From assembly GCA_947304115.1 (NCBI GenBank), contig CAMZAE010000002.1:74059-138058 (forward strand): a stretch of DNA of 64,000 nt. The letters run 5' to 3'. Source of the DNA: an uncultured Prevotellaceae bacterium. Its GTDB lineage: Bacteria; Bacteroidota; Bacteroidia; Bacteroidales; Bacteroidaceae. Made by a program: the position numbers and the translations under genes. The notes below the pieces were generated by a model. That model ran no database searches. It was not told where the DNA came from and was given only the letters and a program-made list of their open reading frames with translations. Of the stretch, positions 8,101-15,377 are shown piece after piece; the stretch's first letter is position 1, and each line of letters starts with the position of its first letter.

Positions 8101-9535
8101 CGTTAATATTGCCTACTGCTGAACAATTGAAGATGTTTATCTTAGAAGTTATTTTTGTTTTAATATTATTGTGAACAGAATAGATTGCAGTATCATAAAA
8201 AGTTGAAGAACCACCTGCTGTGACCGAATGAAATCCTATCCTCCATTCATTAATATCTGTTGCAATTGAGCTTGAAGAAACAATATAACCACCGCTGGAA
8301 TTTGCGAGTAATTCTGGGTTTTCAGTGTTGTAAAAACAAGCGGTATTACTATAACTATATTTACTACTAGCATAATACTTATAACCAGCTATTGTCGTTG
8401 CCTCGAATTCTGTATTATCTATATTACTAGTATTGGTGGACATTTTTATTTGTCCAACTATTCCGCCTAATTGGCTTGTACCAGAAATGTTTCCCCATAA
8501 ATTGCATGCGTTAATACTTGAACTGCCTAGACTTTCAATCATACCACAAATGCCGCCTACGGATGTCGTGCCGGTGATGTCGCCTTTAGCATAACAGGAT
8601 GTTAAAGTCAAAGTTTCATACCCGGAGCCTATGATGCCACCAGTATTTTCTCTGCCATCTACGTTCCCTTCATGTTTGCAATTGGATGCAGAGACAGAAG
8701 CACCTGTTTTACCAACTATGCCACCTGTATAATTTAATCCCATTACATTGCCCTGTTGATTGCTATTCATGATCGTAATTGTAGAGGAGGCGAATCCCAC
8801 CAAACCGCCAATGTATTCCGATGTTCCTTTCACAGGAGCGTTAACTGTGCAAGAGGTTAAAGTTCCTGAACTTTGTCCCTCAAGGCCGCCAACATAGGAC
8901 GTGCCTGTAACCTGGCCTGTAAAAGAAGCAGAGGTCAGGCCTTTTCCTGCGCCATATATGCCTCCAGTATAGCTGGCACCATTCACCGTCGCGTTAACGG
9001 TTAAGGTGGAAGAAGCAGTGCCCTGGTTGCCGCCGACACCGCCAACATAATCGTTCGTCCCCGTTACGGTACCCTCAAAAGTATAATTTGTTACTGTGGC
9101 AGAGCCGCTGCCGATAAGCGACCCAACGTAAGCCTTACCCTTGATATCACCTTTAAGGGTGAAATTTTTGATGTTTGCTCCATCCACCGCAGCAAACAGA
9201 CCAACATAATCTGTTGAAGTACGGGTGATGTTGAAGCCTGAGATAGTTTTACCGTTCCCGTCAAACACACCTTTGAAAGGTTCGCTGGTCGAGCCAATGG
9301 GTTGCCATCCCTGGTCAGGATAGTTCGTGGTCAGCCAGTCGGAGAGATTCAAGTCGTTCATCAACTTGAACACAACGCCAGTTTGATTGGTAAAGTTACG
9401 CACTTGATTCAGTTGGTCGGCATAGAAGATTTTGTAAGGGTCACTCTCGGTTCCCGATCCAGAGCCGCTGAACTGGGCATACATGGCTTGAAACGTAAAC
9501 AGCAGTAGTACTGCCAAAGAAGAAATTTTTTTCAT
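5105..9535 (-). CDS. Large secreted GLUG-repeat protein with dockerin and cohesin-like domain
   Basis: A 1476-aa exported protein. The start is set by the signal peptide MKKISSLAVLLLFTFQAMYA at 9535, although the frame is open further upstream. Most of the length is GLUG-type repeats (forms of YVGGIAGY and GLVGxN) in two blocks, each opening with GSGTExDPYKI/WRV and a NDLNLSDW-type unit, as in other adhesin-like surface proteins. Near residues 1235-1295 is a type I dockerin-like pair of calcium loops (GDLNGDGRVSITDIV and ADVNGDGKVSITDCV). Next comes a cohesin-like domain (YTAFQMIINVPAGMTLG) and the tail YDLQGRRVINPTKGLYIVNGKK. A Tyr/Ser-rich insert at about 8020-8500 is AT-richer than its surroundings. 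It is first gene of a two-gene operon with the cohesin-like protein. Adhesion or surface assembly is the likely role, inferred from domains. Confidence 0.8.
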   Translation of the reverse strand: MKKISSLAVLLLFTFQAMYAQFSGSGSGTESDPYKIFYADQLNQVRNFTNQTGVVFKLMNDLNLSDWLTTNYPDQGWQPIGSTSEPFKGVFDGNGKTISGFNITRTSTDYVGLFAAVDGANIKNFTLKGDIKGKAYVGSLIGSGSATVTNYTFEGTVTGTNDYVGGVGGNQGTASSTLTVNATVNGASYTGGIYGAGKGLTSASFTGQVTGTSYVGGLEGQSSGTLTSCTVNAPVKGTSEYIGGLVGFASSTITIMNSNQQGNVMGLNYTGGIVGKTGASVSASNCKHEGNVDGRENTGGIIGSGYETLTLTSCYAKGDITGTTSVGGICGMIESLGSSSINACNLWGNISGTSQLGGIVGQIKMSTNTSNIDNTEFEATTIAGYKYYASSKYSYSNTACFYNTENPELLANSSGGYIVSSSSIATDINEWRIGFHSVTAGGSSTFYDTAIYSVHNNIKTKITSKINIFNCSAVGNINGTGAYIGGIIGEDIINNYDYDYYLSKSKTVYYFSGKNVNTSTTALTLREYTSYSTTSDISESYFSGNLTGTNYIGGIAGNKQGGCINKCYASGSISGGQYVGGIAGYLAKESLDTNENSMNANVSISTTITGTSNVGKIYGAKDNNFSVAALGTTSENRSVASMQLVINGVSQTINDDLQNGTAVGISQLRYKANYVAWGWDFNTNWMIQETETFPYKIWQAAPPTISSNLVSGSTSISGKSVDGGTIYIKIGKGEEQSVACTGTSFTLSGIEPLKSGELVTLYALTSGKEASYISQYTVGYPGSGTEADPWRVYSAEDIQGVYKAGYYKQMNDIDLTSWITDNSATEGWVSVGYSGSGTIVYDGDNHKVTGLWTNTTDSLKGLFSSISSGTIKNLTLQLNAKKVKGGDYTGALIGRMYAGSIENVTVTGNVQGSNYVGGIAGYTVNCKLSQLSYSGQVTASGGAGGITANASTQPITNCEVTGSTIKSTGGNVGGLVANGNVSVSLCKVTGTTVSQTGTGSGIYVAGLTANVSGTVTQCLADAIVLNSSADGYTAGLAAKSSSTIKECSATGSVTSTGSNSKTGGLVGETASGSTIMDCYSTANVSGTQYTAGLVGYNYGKVNRCYASGDVASTYYGSGLVGYNDGAAAVVTNCVALGSKVEVSDQTGWGIRVIGGYTNGAPDPDESNYAWSGMQISVNGVPKTIQDNILDGQSLNSNEIKLRDSYEALYWDFDEVWAMPADSYPVLKWQAGAEEPDVKKGDLNGDGRVSITDIVMIIDVIAGTITNANQVAAADVNGDGKVSITDCVAAIDLIAAQVSSPSPAKRKAHVMVSSTDFICATIQDNLLNISLDNEKHYTAFQMIINVPAGMTLGKATIDGMRSAGHQIAVRNLGNRQYLMAGFSSNNDELMGNSGRLLSVVTDGQATGDILISDIELVTTQAETYRLADIAISSTPTGIQSASLPMQKANEAYDLQGRRVINPTKGLYIVNGKKVNLK

Positions 9536-9597
9536 CGATACATTGAATTTGTTTATAATAATGTTTATAATAATAAGATAAGTCTTTTTTGACAGCA

Positions 9598-9629
9598 CAA
9601 AGTTAAAAGATGTTTGCCGCCCTCGCAAA
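9598..9629 (-). promoter_or_regulatory. -33/-7 promoter for the GLUG/cohesin operon
   Basis: On the minus strand TTTG (9629-9626) and TAACTTTG (9605-9598) are 20 nt apart. The leader to the start codon at 9535 is about 55 nt and very AT-rich. Confidence 0.7.
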
Positions 9630-9764
9630 TACCTTTGATTTCTTTTGCAATTCCATTTCCATTAGCCTACTCCTTTTAATGCCATTTAATGCCAATTGAC
9701 CGTTTTCTCGTGCCTTGGGCGTGTTTTGCGTGGGATGTGGGCAGAGTTTCATGCTTTTTTTTTG

Positions 9765-9772
9765 TATCTTTG
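9765..9772 (+). promoter_or_regulatory. -7 box for the membrane protein gene
   Basis: TATCTTTG lies 10 nt before the first usable ATG (9782), so the transcript leader would be a few bases at most if 9782 is the start, or about 13 nt if it is 9791. This box rules out the longer open frame that begins at 9689. Confidence 0.6.
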
Positions 9773-9781
9773 CACGCGAAA

Positions 9782-11221
9782 ATGATTAACATGGAAAACA
9801 AGACAGATTATCGATTGCTTTTACAGGCAGTGGAGCAGGACATGCACCGCTCCTTTACTGCACCCTCGGACTTCAAATGGCTCTCACAGAAAATAGAACA
9901 GCGTACGAAGGAACATCTGAGTGCCACGACCTTGATGCGTCTCTGGGGTTATGTGCCGGGAGGTACGCCGCGCAAGGTGACGCTCGACATCGTGGCACGC
10001 GGCATCGGCTATATGGGCTTCGACGACTTCATGCAGAAACAAAGTCCCCTCTCCCCAGAAGCCAATGCCGAGGAGAAAAACGTGGTGAAGGAAGCGACTC
10101 CCTCTCCGACGGAAACGAAAGGAAAGAGACATGGCGGGCTATGGTGGGGCATAGCAATAGTGGCGGCCTGCCTGGTGGGGGTGTTGCTGTGGAAGTGGCT
10201 GGCGCAGCCGCCCAAGCCTGTCTATGTCACAGACCTGACACAATTGAGCAACGCCAAGCAATATCTCATCCACACGAAACACGGGAAACGCGGTTCGCTG
10301 GGCGTGGCAGGGCGCCACTTGGCCACAACCTATACGCAGGCGGCAAAGAACCGGTGCGAAGAGGCCAGCCCATTTGCCATCATACAGTATGAAGGCTCAT
10401 ACTACCTGTACAGCGTGAAAGACCGCAGCTTCATAGAGGTGAGTATCCAGGAGCACGATGCACCTCTGGCCAAAGAGGGCGTGAGCGACTGCGCCCTCGA
10501 CATCCACCAGGAGGCCGACAGTTGCTTTGTCATCGACTTCAAGTGCTGCAAGACGGTGTGCTCGCTGAACGTCAACAGCGCCTATGGTCCGATGGTCACA
10601 GACTACGGCACCGTCAACAGGATGTTCGACGAGGGCAACCTGTTCATGCTGGAGGAGGCGGGCGACTTCGACCCCACAGAAGCGTTGGCGATGATGCAGG
10701 AGCCGAATCCTGAATACACTGCGGCGCTGAAGGCCTTCACCCCTGGACGTTATGCAATCTATACGGAAGCCTCCGATTCTTCTCGCTATTATCTTCGGGC
10801 AGACGGCTATCTGACAGAAACGCTGACAGACTCGTGTCTGTTTGATATTCAGTTGGTAGAAAAGAAAGAGGAAGAGACAGTGCCTTACCGTCTGCCGGCA
10901 TGGCGGATTGTGTGGCAAACAAAAGCTCCACAAGACGGAGATGCTGCCGGAACCACCTTCAGTTGCCCGTATTTGGAGGCAGACAGATACGTTCCCAGTA
11001 TCGGCCATCTGCGTGTTGATGCAGCAACGGGCAGAAGTTGGCAGAACAAGGTGCTTTTCCTTGGCACGGGTGGTTGCTATGCCATCCGTGCTACCAATGT
11101 TTCCTTTGTAAGCTGTGGAGCAGGACTCTATTGGACAGTCTGTGACCTCAACGGCGACGGACAGCCCGAAGCCGACTACAGCGAGGAGCGTGCCTACGTC
11201 TGGCAGTTGAAGAAGCTCTGA
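9782..11221 (+). CDS. Single-pass membrane protein: HTH-like N-terminus, extracytoplasmic domain shared with the neighbouring secreted protein
   Basis: A 479-aa protein starting MINMENKTDY. The first 80 residues (LSATTLMRLWGYVPGG... TLDIVARGIGYMGFDDF) resemble the small cytoplasmic domain found at the N-terminus of many Bacteroidetes proteins, possibly a helix-turn-helix relative. A membrane segment (GLWWGIAIVAACLVGVLLW) follows near 120-140. The outer part begins LTQLSNAKQYLIHTKHGKRG and contains SPFAIIQYEGSYYLYSV and EEAGDFDPTEALAMM, matching the two halves of the domain in the 2594-5095 product, here without the discoidin insert. The end carries DLNGDGQPEADYSEE, a single calcium-loop-like motif. 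It is transcribed away from the secreted operon. A membrane-bound sensor or regulator for that operon is an inference; no direct evidence of DNA binding is seen. Confidence 0.7.
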   Translation: MINMENKTDYRLLLQAVEQDMHRSFTAPSDFKWLSQKIEQRTKEHLSATTLMRLWGYVPGGTPRKVTLDIVARGIGYMGFDDFMQKQSPLSPEANAEEKNVVKEATPSPTETKGKRHGGLWWGIAIVAACLVGVLLWKWLAQPPKPVYVTDLTQLSNAKQYLIHTKHGKRGSLGVAGRHLATTYTQAAKNRCEEASPFAIIQYEGSYYLYSVKDRSFIEVSIQEHDAPLAKEGVSDCALDIHQEADSCFVIDFKCCKTVCSLNVNSAYGPMVTDYGTVNRMFDEGNLFMLEEAGDFDPTEALAMMQEPNPEYTAALKAFTPGRYAIYTEASDSSRYYLRADGYLTETLTDSCLFDIQLVEKKEEETVPYRLPAWRIVWQTKAPQDGDAAGTTFSCPYLEADRYVPSIGHLRVDAATGRSWQNKVLFLGTGGCYAIRATNVSFVSCGAGLYWTVCDLNGDGQPEADYSEERAYVWQLKKL

Positions 11222-11245
11222 CAGGCGTCTGCTGCGATGCCCCTC

Positions 11246-11431
11246 TTAAATGAAGAATGAAGAATTTGCATCCGCGCTGACACAGCGGCCGCTGAGGTCG
11301 TAGGTCGGGCCTGTCGGTTCGTCTGTGGATACTTCATCTACGCCCACGACAGTGCCGCCTGCGCCGATGCGCAGTTCCTTGACGCCGCTGGCGGCATCGA
11401 GGACGAGATAGACGCTGCATACCATGGACAA
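11246..11431 (-). pseudogene. Relic of the 3' end of the cohesin-like gene
   Basis: The minus strand encodes VYLVLDAASGVKELRIGAGG...VGVDEVSTDEPTGPTYDLSGR, closely matching the C-terminal region of the 2594-5095 product (VYLVLDASSGVKELRIGAGG... YDLSGRQ). DNA identity with about 2680-2810 is high. It has no signal peptide or upstream domains and loses similarity right after YDLSGR. It is best read as a leftover fragment from duplication or deletion, not a gene. Confidence 0.75.
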
Positions 11432-11443
11432 AAAGAGGCTCTT

Positions 11444-11854
11444 TTATTTCTTGAGCAGGTCGCGTATTTCCGTGAGAAGCTTCTCCTCAGCACTTGGTTC
11501 TGGGGCAGGAGCGGGTGCTGCAGCCTCTTCTTTGTCCTTCTTGCGGTTCAGGGCGGCAATACCCTTCACCATGAGGAAGATACAGAATGCGATGATGAGG
11601 AAATCGACAACGTCCTGAATGAACTGGCCGTAGTTGAGTGTCACGGCTTCTGCCTCGCCTTCCGCTTCCTTGATGACGAGCTTGAGGTCGGTGAAGTCAA
11701 CACCGCCGGTCAGCACACCGATGGGAGGCATGATGATGTTGTTGACAACGCTGGTCACAATTTTACCGAATGCGCCGCCGATGATGACACCGACAGCCAT
11801 GTCCACTACATTGCCTTTAAGCGCAAAGGCTTTGAAATCTTGAATAAATGACAT
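11444..11854 (-). CDS. mscL: Large-conductance mechanosensitive channel MscL
   Basis: A 136-aa inner-membrane channel that opens under membrane tension to release solutes. It shows the family N-terminus [37 protein letters not shown] (TM1 with the Gly/Ala pore motif), IIMPPIGVL, a short periplasmic loop, TM2 ([15 protein letters not shown]) and a charged C-terminal helix ([14 protein letters not shown]). A Pro/Ala-rich linker ([10 protein letters not shown]) precedes the last helix. Length is usual for the family. Confidence 0.96.
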   Translation of the reverse strand: MSFIQDFKAFALKGNVVDMAVGVIIGGAFGKIVTSVVNNIIMPPIGVLTGGVDFTDLKLVIKEAEGEAEAVTLNYGQFIQDVVDFLIIAFCIFLMVKGIAALNRKKDKEEAAAPAPAPEPSAEEKLLTEIRDLLKK

Positions 11855-11991
11855 AATAATAAATGTTTAATGGTTAAAAAGTTTAATGGTTTAAGCCTTA
11901 TGAGTTTATGAAAATGGAATTTTGATTTGGCAATTTTGATGTTTTAGTGTTTTTTTATATGTTATCGAGTGCGAAATTAAAAAGAATTTTG

Positions 11992-11999
11992 TAATTTTG
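11992..11999 (+). promoter_or_regulatory. -7 box before the small lipoprotein
   Basis: TAATTTTG matches TAnnTTTG, 20 nt before the GTG start of the 30-aa lipoprotein frame. No clear -33 TTTG at the expected distance. Confidence 0.5.
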
Positions 12000-12019
12000 C
12001 AGCGCAAAGGAAGGAAAAA

Positions 12020-12112
12020 GTGAAGAAAAGATTTATTTTCGTATCTGTTTGCCTGCTTTTGACACTCATTGTCGTGGCATGCAAGTCGGCGCACTACTGC
12101 AATTGCGGATGA
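12020..12112 (+). CDS. Very small lipoprotein (30 aa)
   Basis: A GTG-started frame encodes MKKRFIFVSVCLLLTLIVVACKSAHYCNCG. It has a positive N-terminus, a hydrophobic core and a lipobox-like VVAC, leaving a mature peptide of only ten residues with two more cysteines. Similar tiny lipoproteins are common in Bacteroidales. A -7 box is in place upstream. The function is unknown. The alternative is a chance frame, but the complete lipoprotein signal argues against that. Confidence 0.6.
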   Translation: MKKRFIFVSVCLLLTLIVVACKSAHYCNCG

Positions 12113-12156
12113 AAAGCCTCACCACGACCCCTCTCCGGGGAGAGGGGAGAAAAAGA
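12113..12156 (+). repeat. Class B palindromic element, intergenic copy
   Basis: AGCCTCACC is followed by CCCTCTCC-GG-GGAGAGGG and AGAAAAAG. The same layout is found inside the genes at 24100-24139, 41338-41372 and 48902-48945. This copy lies between the small lipoprotein and gap and could fold as a hairpin. Confidence 0.75.
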
Positions 12157-12204
12157 AATTGTAAATAGTAAATTATATTAACCCTTTAATTAAATCAAAA
12201 GAAA

Positions 12205-13233
12205 ATGGCAAACGTAAAAGTCGCTATTAACGGTTTCGGCCGTATCGGTCGCCTCGCTTTCCGTCAGATGTTCGAGGCTGAAGGTTATGAAGTAGTCGCT
12301 ATCAACGACCTGACCAGCCCCAAGATGCTGGCTCACCTCCTCAAGTACGACACCGCTCAGGGCGGTTTCTGTGGCAAGTTCGGCGAGAACAAGCACACTG
12401 TGGAGGCTACCGACAACTCTATCATCGTCGATGGCAAAGAGATTACCATCTATGCAGTTCCCAATGCCGCTGAGCTGCCTTGGGGCAAGATTGGTGTTGA
12501 CGTAGTTCTGGAGTGCACCGGTTTCTACACATCTAAGGAGAAGGCTTCTGCTCACATCACCGCTGGTGCCAAGAAGGTTGTCATCTCTGCTCCCGCAGGC
12601 AACGACCTCCCCACCATCGTTTACAACGTGAACCACAAGACCTTGAAGAAGGAAGACACCGTCATCAGCGCTGCTTCTTGCACCACAAACTGCCTTGCTC
12701 CCATGACGAAGGCTCTCAACGACTATGCTCCCATCCAGAGCGGTATTATGACAACCGTACACGCTTACACTGGCGACCAGATGATTCTCGACGGTCCTCA
12801 GCGCAAGGGTGACTTGCAGCGTGCCCGTGCAGGTGCTGCCAACATCGTGCCCAACAGCACAGGTGCTGCCAAGGCTATCGGTCTGGTAATTCCTGAACTC
12901 AACGGCAAGCTCATCGGTGCTGCACAGCGCGTTCCCACCTTCACAGGTTCTACCACCATCCTGCACGCTGTTGTTAAGGGTGAGGTAACAGTTGAAGGCA
13001 TCAACGCTGCTATGAAGGCTGCCACCAACGAGAGCTTTGGCTACACCGAGGAGAAGCTCGTCAGCAGCGACATCATCGGCATGAGGTTCGGTTCTCTCTT
13101 CGACGCCAACCAGACAATGGTCAGCAAGATGGGCGACGGCAACTCTCTGGTACAGGTTGTTAGCTGGTACGACAACGAGAACAGCTACACCAGCCAGATG
13201 GTTCGCACCATCAAGTACTTCGCTGAACTTTAA
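12205..13233 (+). CDS. gap: Glyceraldehyde-3-phosphate dehydrogenase, type I
   Basis: A 342-aa glycolytic enzyme that oxidises glyceraldehyde-3-phosphate with NAD+ and phosphate. It has the Rossmann motif INGFGRIGR (8-16), Asp35 at the end of the second strand (INDLTSP), which favours NAD, the active-site SAASCTTNC with Cys159, and the C-terminal [13 protein letters not shown]. The codon choice is strongly biased (CTC, AAC, GGT, GCT), typical of a highly expressed gene, and this bias opens a long false frame on the other strand. Confidence 0.98.
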   Translation: MANVKVAINGFGRIGRLAFRQMFEAEGYEVVAINDLTSPKMLAHLLKYDTAQGGFCGKFGENKHTVEATDNSIIVDGKEITIYAVPNAAELPWGKIGVDVVLECTGFYTSKEKASAHITAGAKKVVISAPAGNDLPTIVYNVNHKTLKKEDTVISAASCTTNCLAPMTKALNDYAPIQSGIMTTVHAYTGDQMILDGPQRKGDLQRARAGAANIVPNSTGAAKAIGLVIPELNGKLIGAAQRVPTFTGSTTILHAVVKGEVTVEGINAAMKAATNESFGYTEEKLVSSDIIGMRFGSLFDANQTMVSKMGDGNSLVQVVSWYDNENSYTSQMVRTIKYFAEL

Positions 13234-13276
13234 TAGTGCATGGCGGATAAGAGACTTAACGGTCTCTGGTAACATT

Positions 13277-13313
13277 GAGAGAGTGTGTCAATTTGACGCA
13301 CTCTCTTTTCTTT
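13277..13313 (+). terminator. Rho-independent terminator of gap
   Basis: Stem AGAGAGTGTGTCAA / TTGACGCACTCTCT with one G-T pair, followed by TTTCTTTTG, 45 nt past the gap stop codon. Confidence 0.85.
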
Positions 13314-13330
13314 TGTCATTGTGCGAGGAC

Positions 13331-13398
13331 ATTGCTCATACATGAAGAAGCAATTGCTCATACATGTACAAGCAATTGCTTCTTCATGTATGAGCAAT
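13331..13398. repeat. 68-bp near-perfect palindrome
   Basis: A perfect 28-bp inverted repeat (13331-13358 against 13371-13398) with a 12-nt centre that is itself mostly palindromic (TACATGTA), so 66 of 68 bases are symmetric. Within each arm TTGCTCATACATG and AGCAATTGCT recur. It lies between convergent genes (gap and the nucleotidyltransferase) but has no T-run on either side, so it is not a standard terminator. Confidence 0.95.
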
Positions 13399-13462
13399 GA
13401 ATGGAACGCGTGTTTTTCGAGATGTTGGTGTGTCTCGTTGTCCGATGGGAAGCGTTGTCCCG

Positions 13463-14197
13463 TCAGAAAAGATGTGCGGGGATGCGCTCTTTTGCGTTCT
13501 CGAAGTCCTCGACCGTATCGAGTTCGCAGGAGAAGAGGTCTGTGACGTCGAGCACGAAGAATGTGCTGCCCTTGGCGATGAGGCGCAGGAAGGCGAGTTC
13601 GTAGAAGGTGTTCTCGAGATGTTCTTTCTCCATCATCGTCTCCAGCTCCTTGTAGAGAGCGGTGGTGTAGGACTGTCCCATGCGCTCTATGCCGAGGCTT
13701 TCGCCTGCGGCAAGGGCAGGGTTGCAAGTCTTGCTGATTTCGGTGATGGCTCCATCCTTGTCCATGACGACCTTCATCTCCTCTTCGCCAAGCTCGTGGC
13801 GGATAAGGGTAAGCACATTTTCGTGTTTGTCCGCCAAGACGCGCTTCACAATCTCTGCATCATAGAGCAGGTCGCTGTCGAGGAGCAGCACTTCCTTCCC
13901 TTCTGCTTCGGGACGAGCCAGCCAAAGGGAGTAGATGTTGTTGGTTGTCTCGTAGTCCTTGTTGTGGATGAAGCGGACGCTGATGCTGTTGCCGTATGTC
14001 TGTTGCACGAAGTCCTCAATCTGTTCGTGCAGGTAGCCTGTCACGATGACGAACTCCCGGATGCCGTTACTGATAAGAGCATCCATTGAGCGCCCTAAAA
14101 GTGTACGCTCGCCTACCTTCAGGAGGCACTTCGGCGTGTGGAGCGTAAGCGGACGGAGGCGCGATGCTGTGCCCGCAGCAAGGATAATGGCTTTCAT
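13463..14197 (-). CDS. LicC-like sugar/alcohol-phosphate nucleotidyltransferase
   Basis: A 244-aa enzyme of the NTP-transferase fold. The N-terminal signature is ILAAGTASRLRPLTLHTPKCLL, followed by YSLWLARPEAEGKEVLLLDSDLLYD, where the Asp pair would bind metal. The length and short C-terminus fit the CTP:phosphocholine (LicC) and CTP:aminoethylphosphonate (PntC) cytidylyltransferase group more than hexose-1-phosphate enzymes. It lies 3 nt downstream of the HisC-like PLP enzyme, clearly in one operon. Its job is likely to activate a small phosphoalcohol as a CDP derivative. The exact substrate cannot be read from sequence. Confidence 0.8.
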   Translation of the reverse strand: MKAIILAAGTASRLRPLTLHTPKCLLKVGERTLLGRSMDALISNGIREFVIVTGYLHEQIEDFVQQTYGNSISVRFIHNKDYETTNNIYSLWLARPEAEGKEVLLLDSDLLYDAEIVKRVLADKHENVLTLIRHELGEEEMKVVMDKDGAITEISKTCNPALAAGESLGIERMGQSYTTALYKELETMMEKEHLENTFYELAFLRLIAKGSTFFVLDVTDLFSCELDTVEDFENAKERIPAHLF

Positions 14198-14200
14198 CTC

Positions 14201-15229
14201 TTAGAGACAACTTTTGATAGTGTCCACGACGGTCTGTATCTGTTCGCGGCGGCCGAGGGTGATGCGCAGGCAGTCCTCCAACCCCTTGTCCGTCATAAAC
14301 TTGATTTTGTAGTTCTGGTCGGCAAGTGCCTTCTGCAGCTTCTCCTTGATGACTGTCGGGTACTTGATGAGGATGAAGTTCGCCACGCTCTTATAGACCT
14401 TGAAGCCGGGCTTGTTGCCAAATTCCTTGTAGAAGAGTTGACGATCCCATTCCATCTCGTCTGCCACACGGCGATAGTGCTCGTCGCTTTCCAAAGCAGC
14501 CAAAGCAACTGCCTCCGAGAAGCGGTTATAGCCAAGATACTTGTTGCAGTAGCTCAGGAACTGGTCGTGACCTGCACCGATGAAAGCGAAGCCGACACGC
14601 AGGCCTGGCAGTCCGTAGAACTTCGAGAGGGTGCGTGAGATGATGAGGTTGTTGTACTTGTTGACGAGCGGTGCGATGTAGTCCACGTCGCTGGTGATGA
14701 AGGAAGCGTATGCCTCATCGACGAGCACCATGGTGTCGGAGGGGATGTTCTCCATGATGCGGCCGATTTCCTCGCTCGTCAGGCTGTTGCCCGTTGGGTT
14801 GTTGGGCGAGGCCAGGAGCAGCATTCGGGGGTGAATGCGGTTGGTGTAGGAGATGACCTCATCAACGTTGTAGGCAAACGTGTCGCCTGTCTCATAGAGC
14901 GGATACATCTCGAAAGAGCCGCCACACTCGCCGGCAACACGGTTGTAATACCACCAGGAGAACTCAGGAATGAGGATGGTCTTGTTGTCCCCCTCCATGA
15001 GGAAGTAGTGGATGGCGTTTTTGAGCATCTCCTCGCCGCCGTAGCCCAGCAGCACCTGTTCTTCGGGAACGCCGTAGATTTCGCTCAGGCGGACACTGAT
15101 GACACTCTTCTTTCCCTGGTCGTAGATGCGGGTGTAGAAGCAGAGTGTACGCGGATCAAAGTTCTTTATGGCTTCGATGACCTTCTCTGAAGGCTCGAAA
15201 TTAAATTCGTTTCTGTCAAGATAGTTCAT
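14201..15229 (-). CDS. HisC-like class I/II PLP-dependent aminotransferase (or decarboxylase)
   Basis: A 342-aa fold-type I PLP enzyme with GYGGEEMLKNAI (62-73), SPNNPTG (141-147), DEAYASF (171-177), the PLP lysine in SRTLSKFYGLPGLRVG (Lys203) and a C-terminal RITLG. It is related to histidinol-phosphate aminotransferase and to CobD-type L-threonine-phosphate decarboxylase, which share this fold. No other histidine genes are nearby. The pairing with a LicC-like transferase, and a CDP-alcohol phosphotransferase on the other side of a shared divergent promoter region, suggests a role in making an amino-containing head group. Confidence 0.8.
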   Translation of the reverse strand: MNYLDRNEFNFEPSEKVIEAIKNFDPRTLCFYTRIYDQGKKSVISVRLSEIYGVPEEQVLLGYGGEEMLKNAIHYFLMEGDNKTILIPEFSWWYYNRVAGECGGSFEMYPLYETGDTFAYNVDEVISYTNRIHPRMLLLASPNNPTGNSLTSEEIGRIMENIPSDTMVLVDEAYASFITSDVDYIAPLVNKYNNLIISRTLSKFYGLPGLRVGFAFIGAGHDQFLSYCNKYLGYNRFSEAVALAALESDEHYRRVADEMEWDRQLFYKEFGNKPGFKVYKSVANFILIKYPTVIKEKLQKALADQNYKIKFMTDKGLEDCLRITLGRREQIQTVVDTIKSCL

Positions 15230-15255
15230 GTTTTTCTGTGTTATGTTTCCATTTG

Positions 15256-15263
15256 CAAAGTTA
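15256..15263 (-). promoter_or_regulatory. -7 box for the PLP enzyme / nucleotidyltransferase operon
   Basis: The minus strand reads GTCGTAACTTTGCAAA, containing TAACTTTG, 27 nt before the start codon at 15229. Confidence 0.6.
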
Positions 15264-15337
15264 CGACTTTTCTCTTGAACGGCAAAGGAAAAAGAAAAAA
15301 AAGGGGGGAAGATGCGCCATTATTGGAAAAGTTGTTG

Positions 15338-15345
15338 TACTTTTG
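15338..15345 (+). promoter_or_regulatory. -7 box for the CDP-alcohol phosphotransferase operon
   Basis: TACTTTTG is followed by the candidate starts at 15360 and 15378. It forms a divergent pair with 15256-15263. Confidence 0.6.
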
Positions 15346-15377
15346 CAATATAGAAATAGATGATAAAAGATAATACC

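Noticed and set aside
9689..9781. Longer N-terminus for the membrane protein
   Set aside because: The -7 box TATCTTTG lies inside that stretch, so it is not transcribed from this promoter; the cytoplasmic domain starts after 9782.
12190..13275. A 361-codon open frame on the minus strand over gap
   Set aside because: It is a shadow of the strong codon bias of gap; it encodes no recognisable protein and GAPDH is certain.
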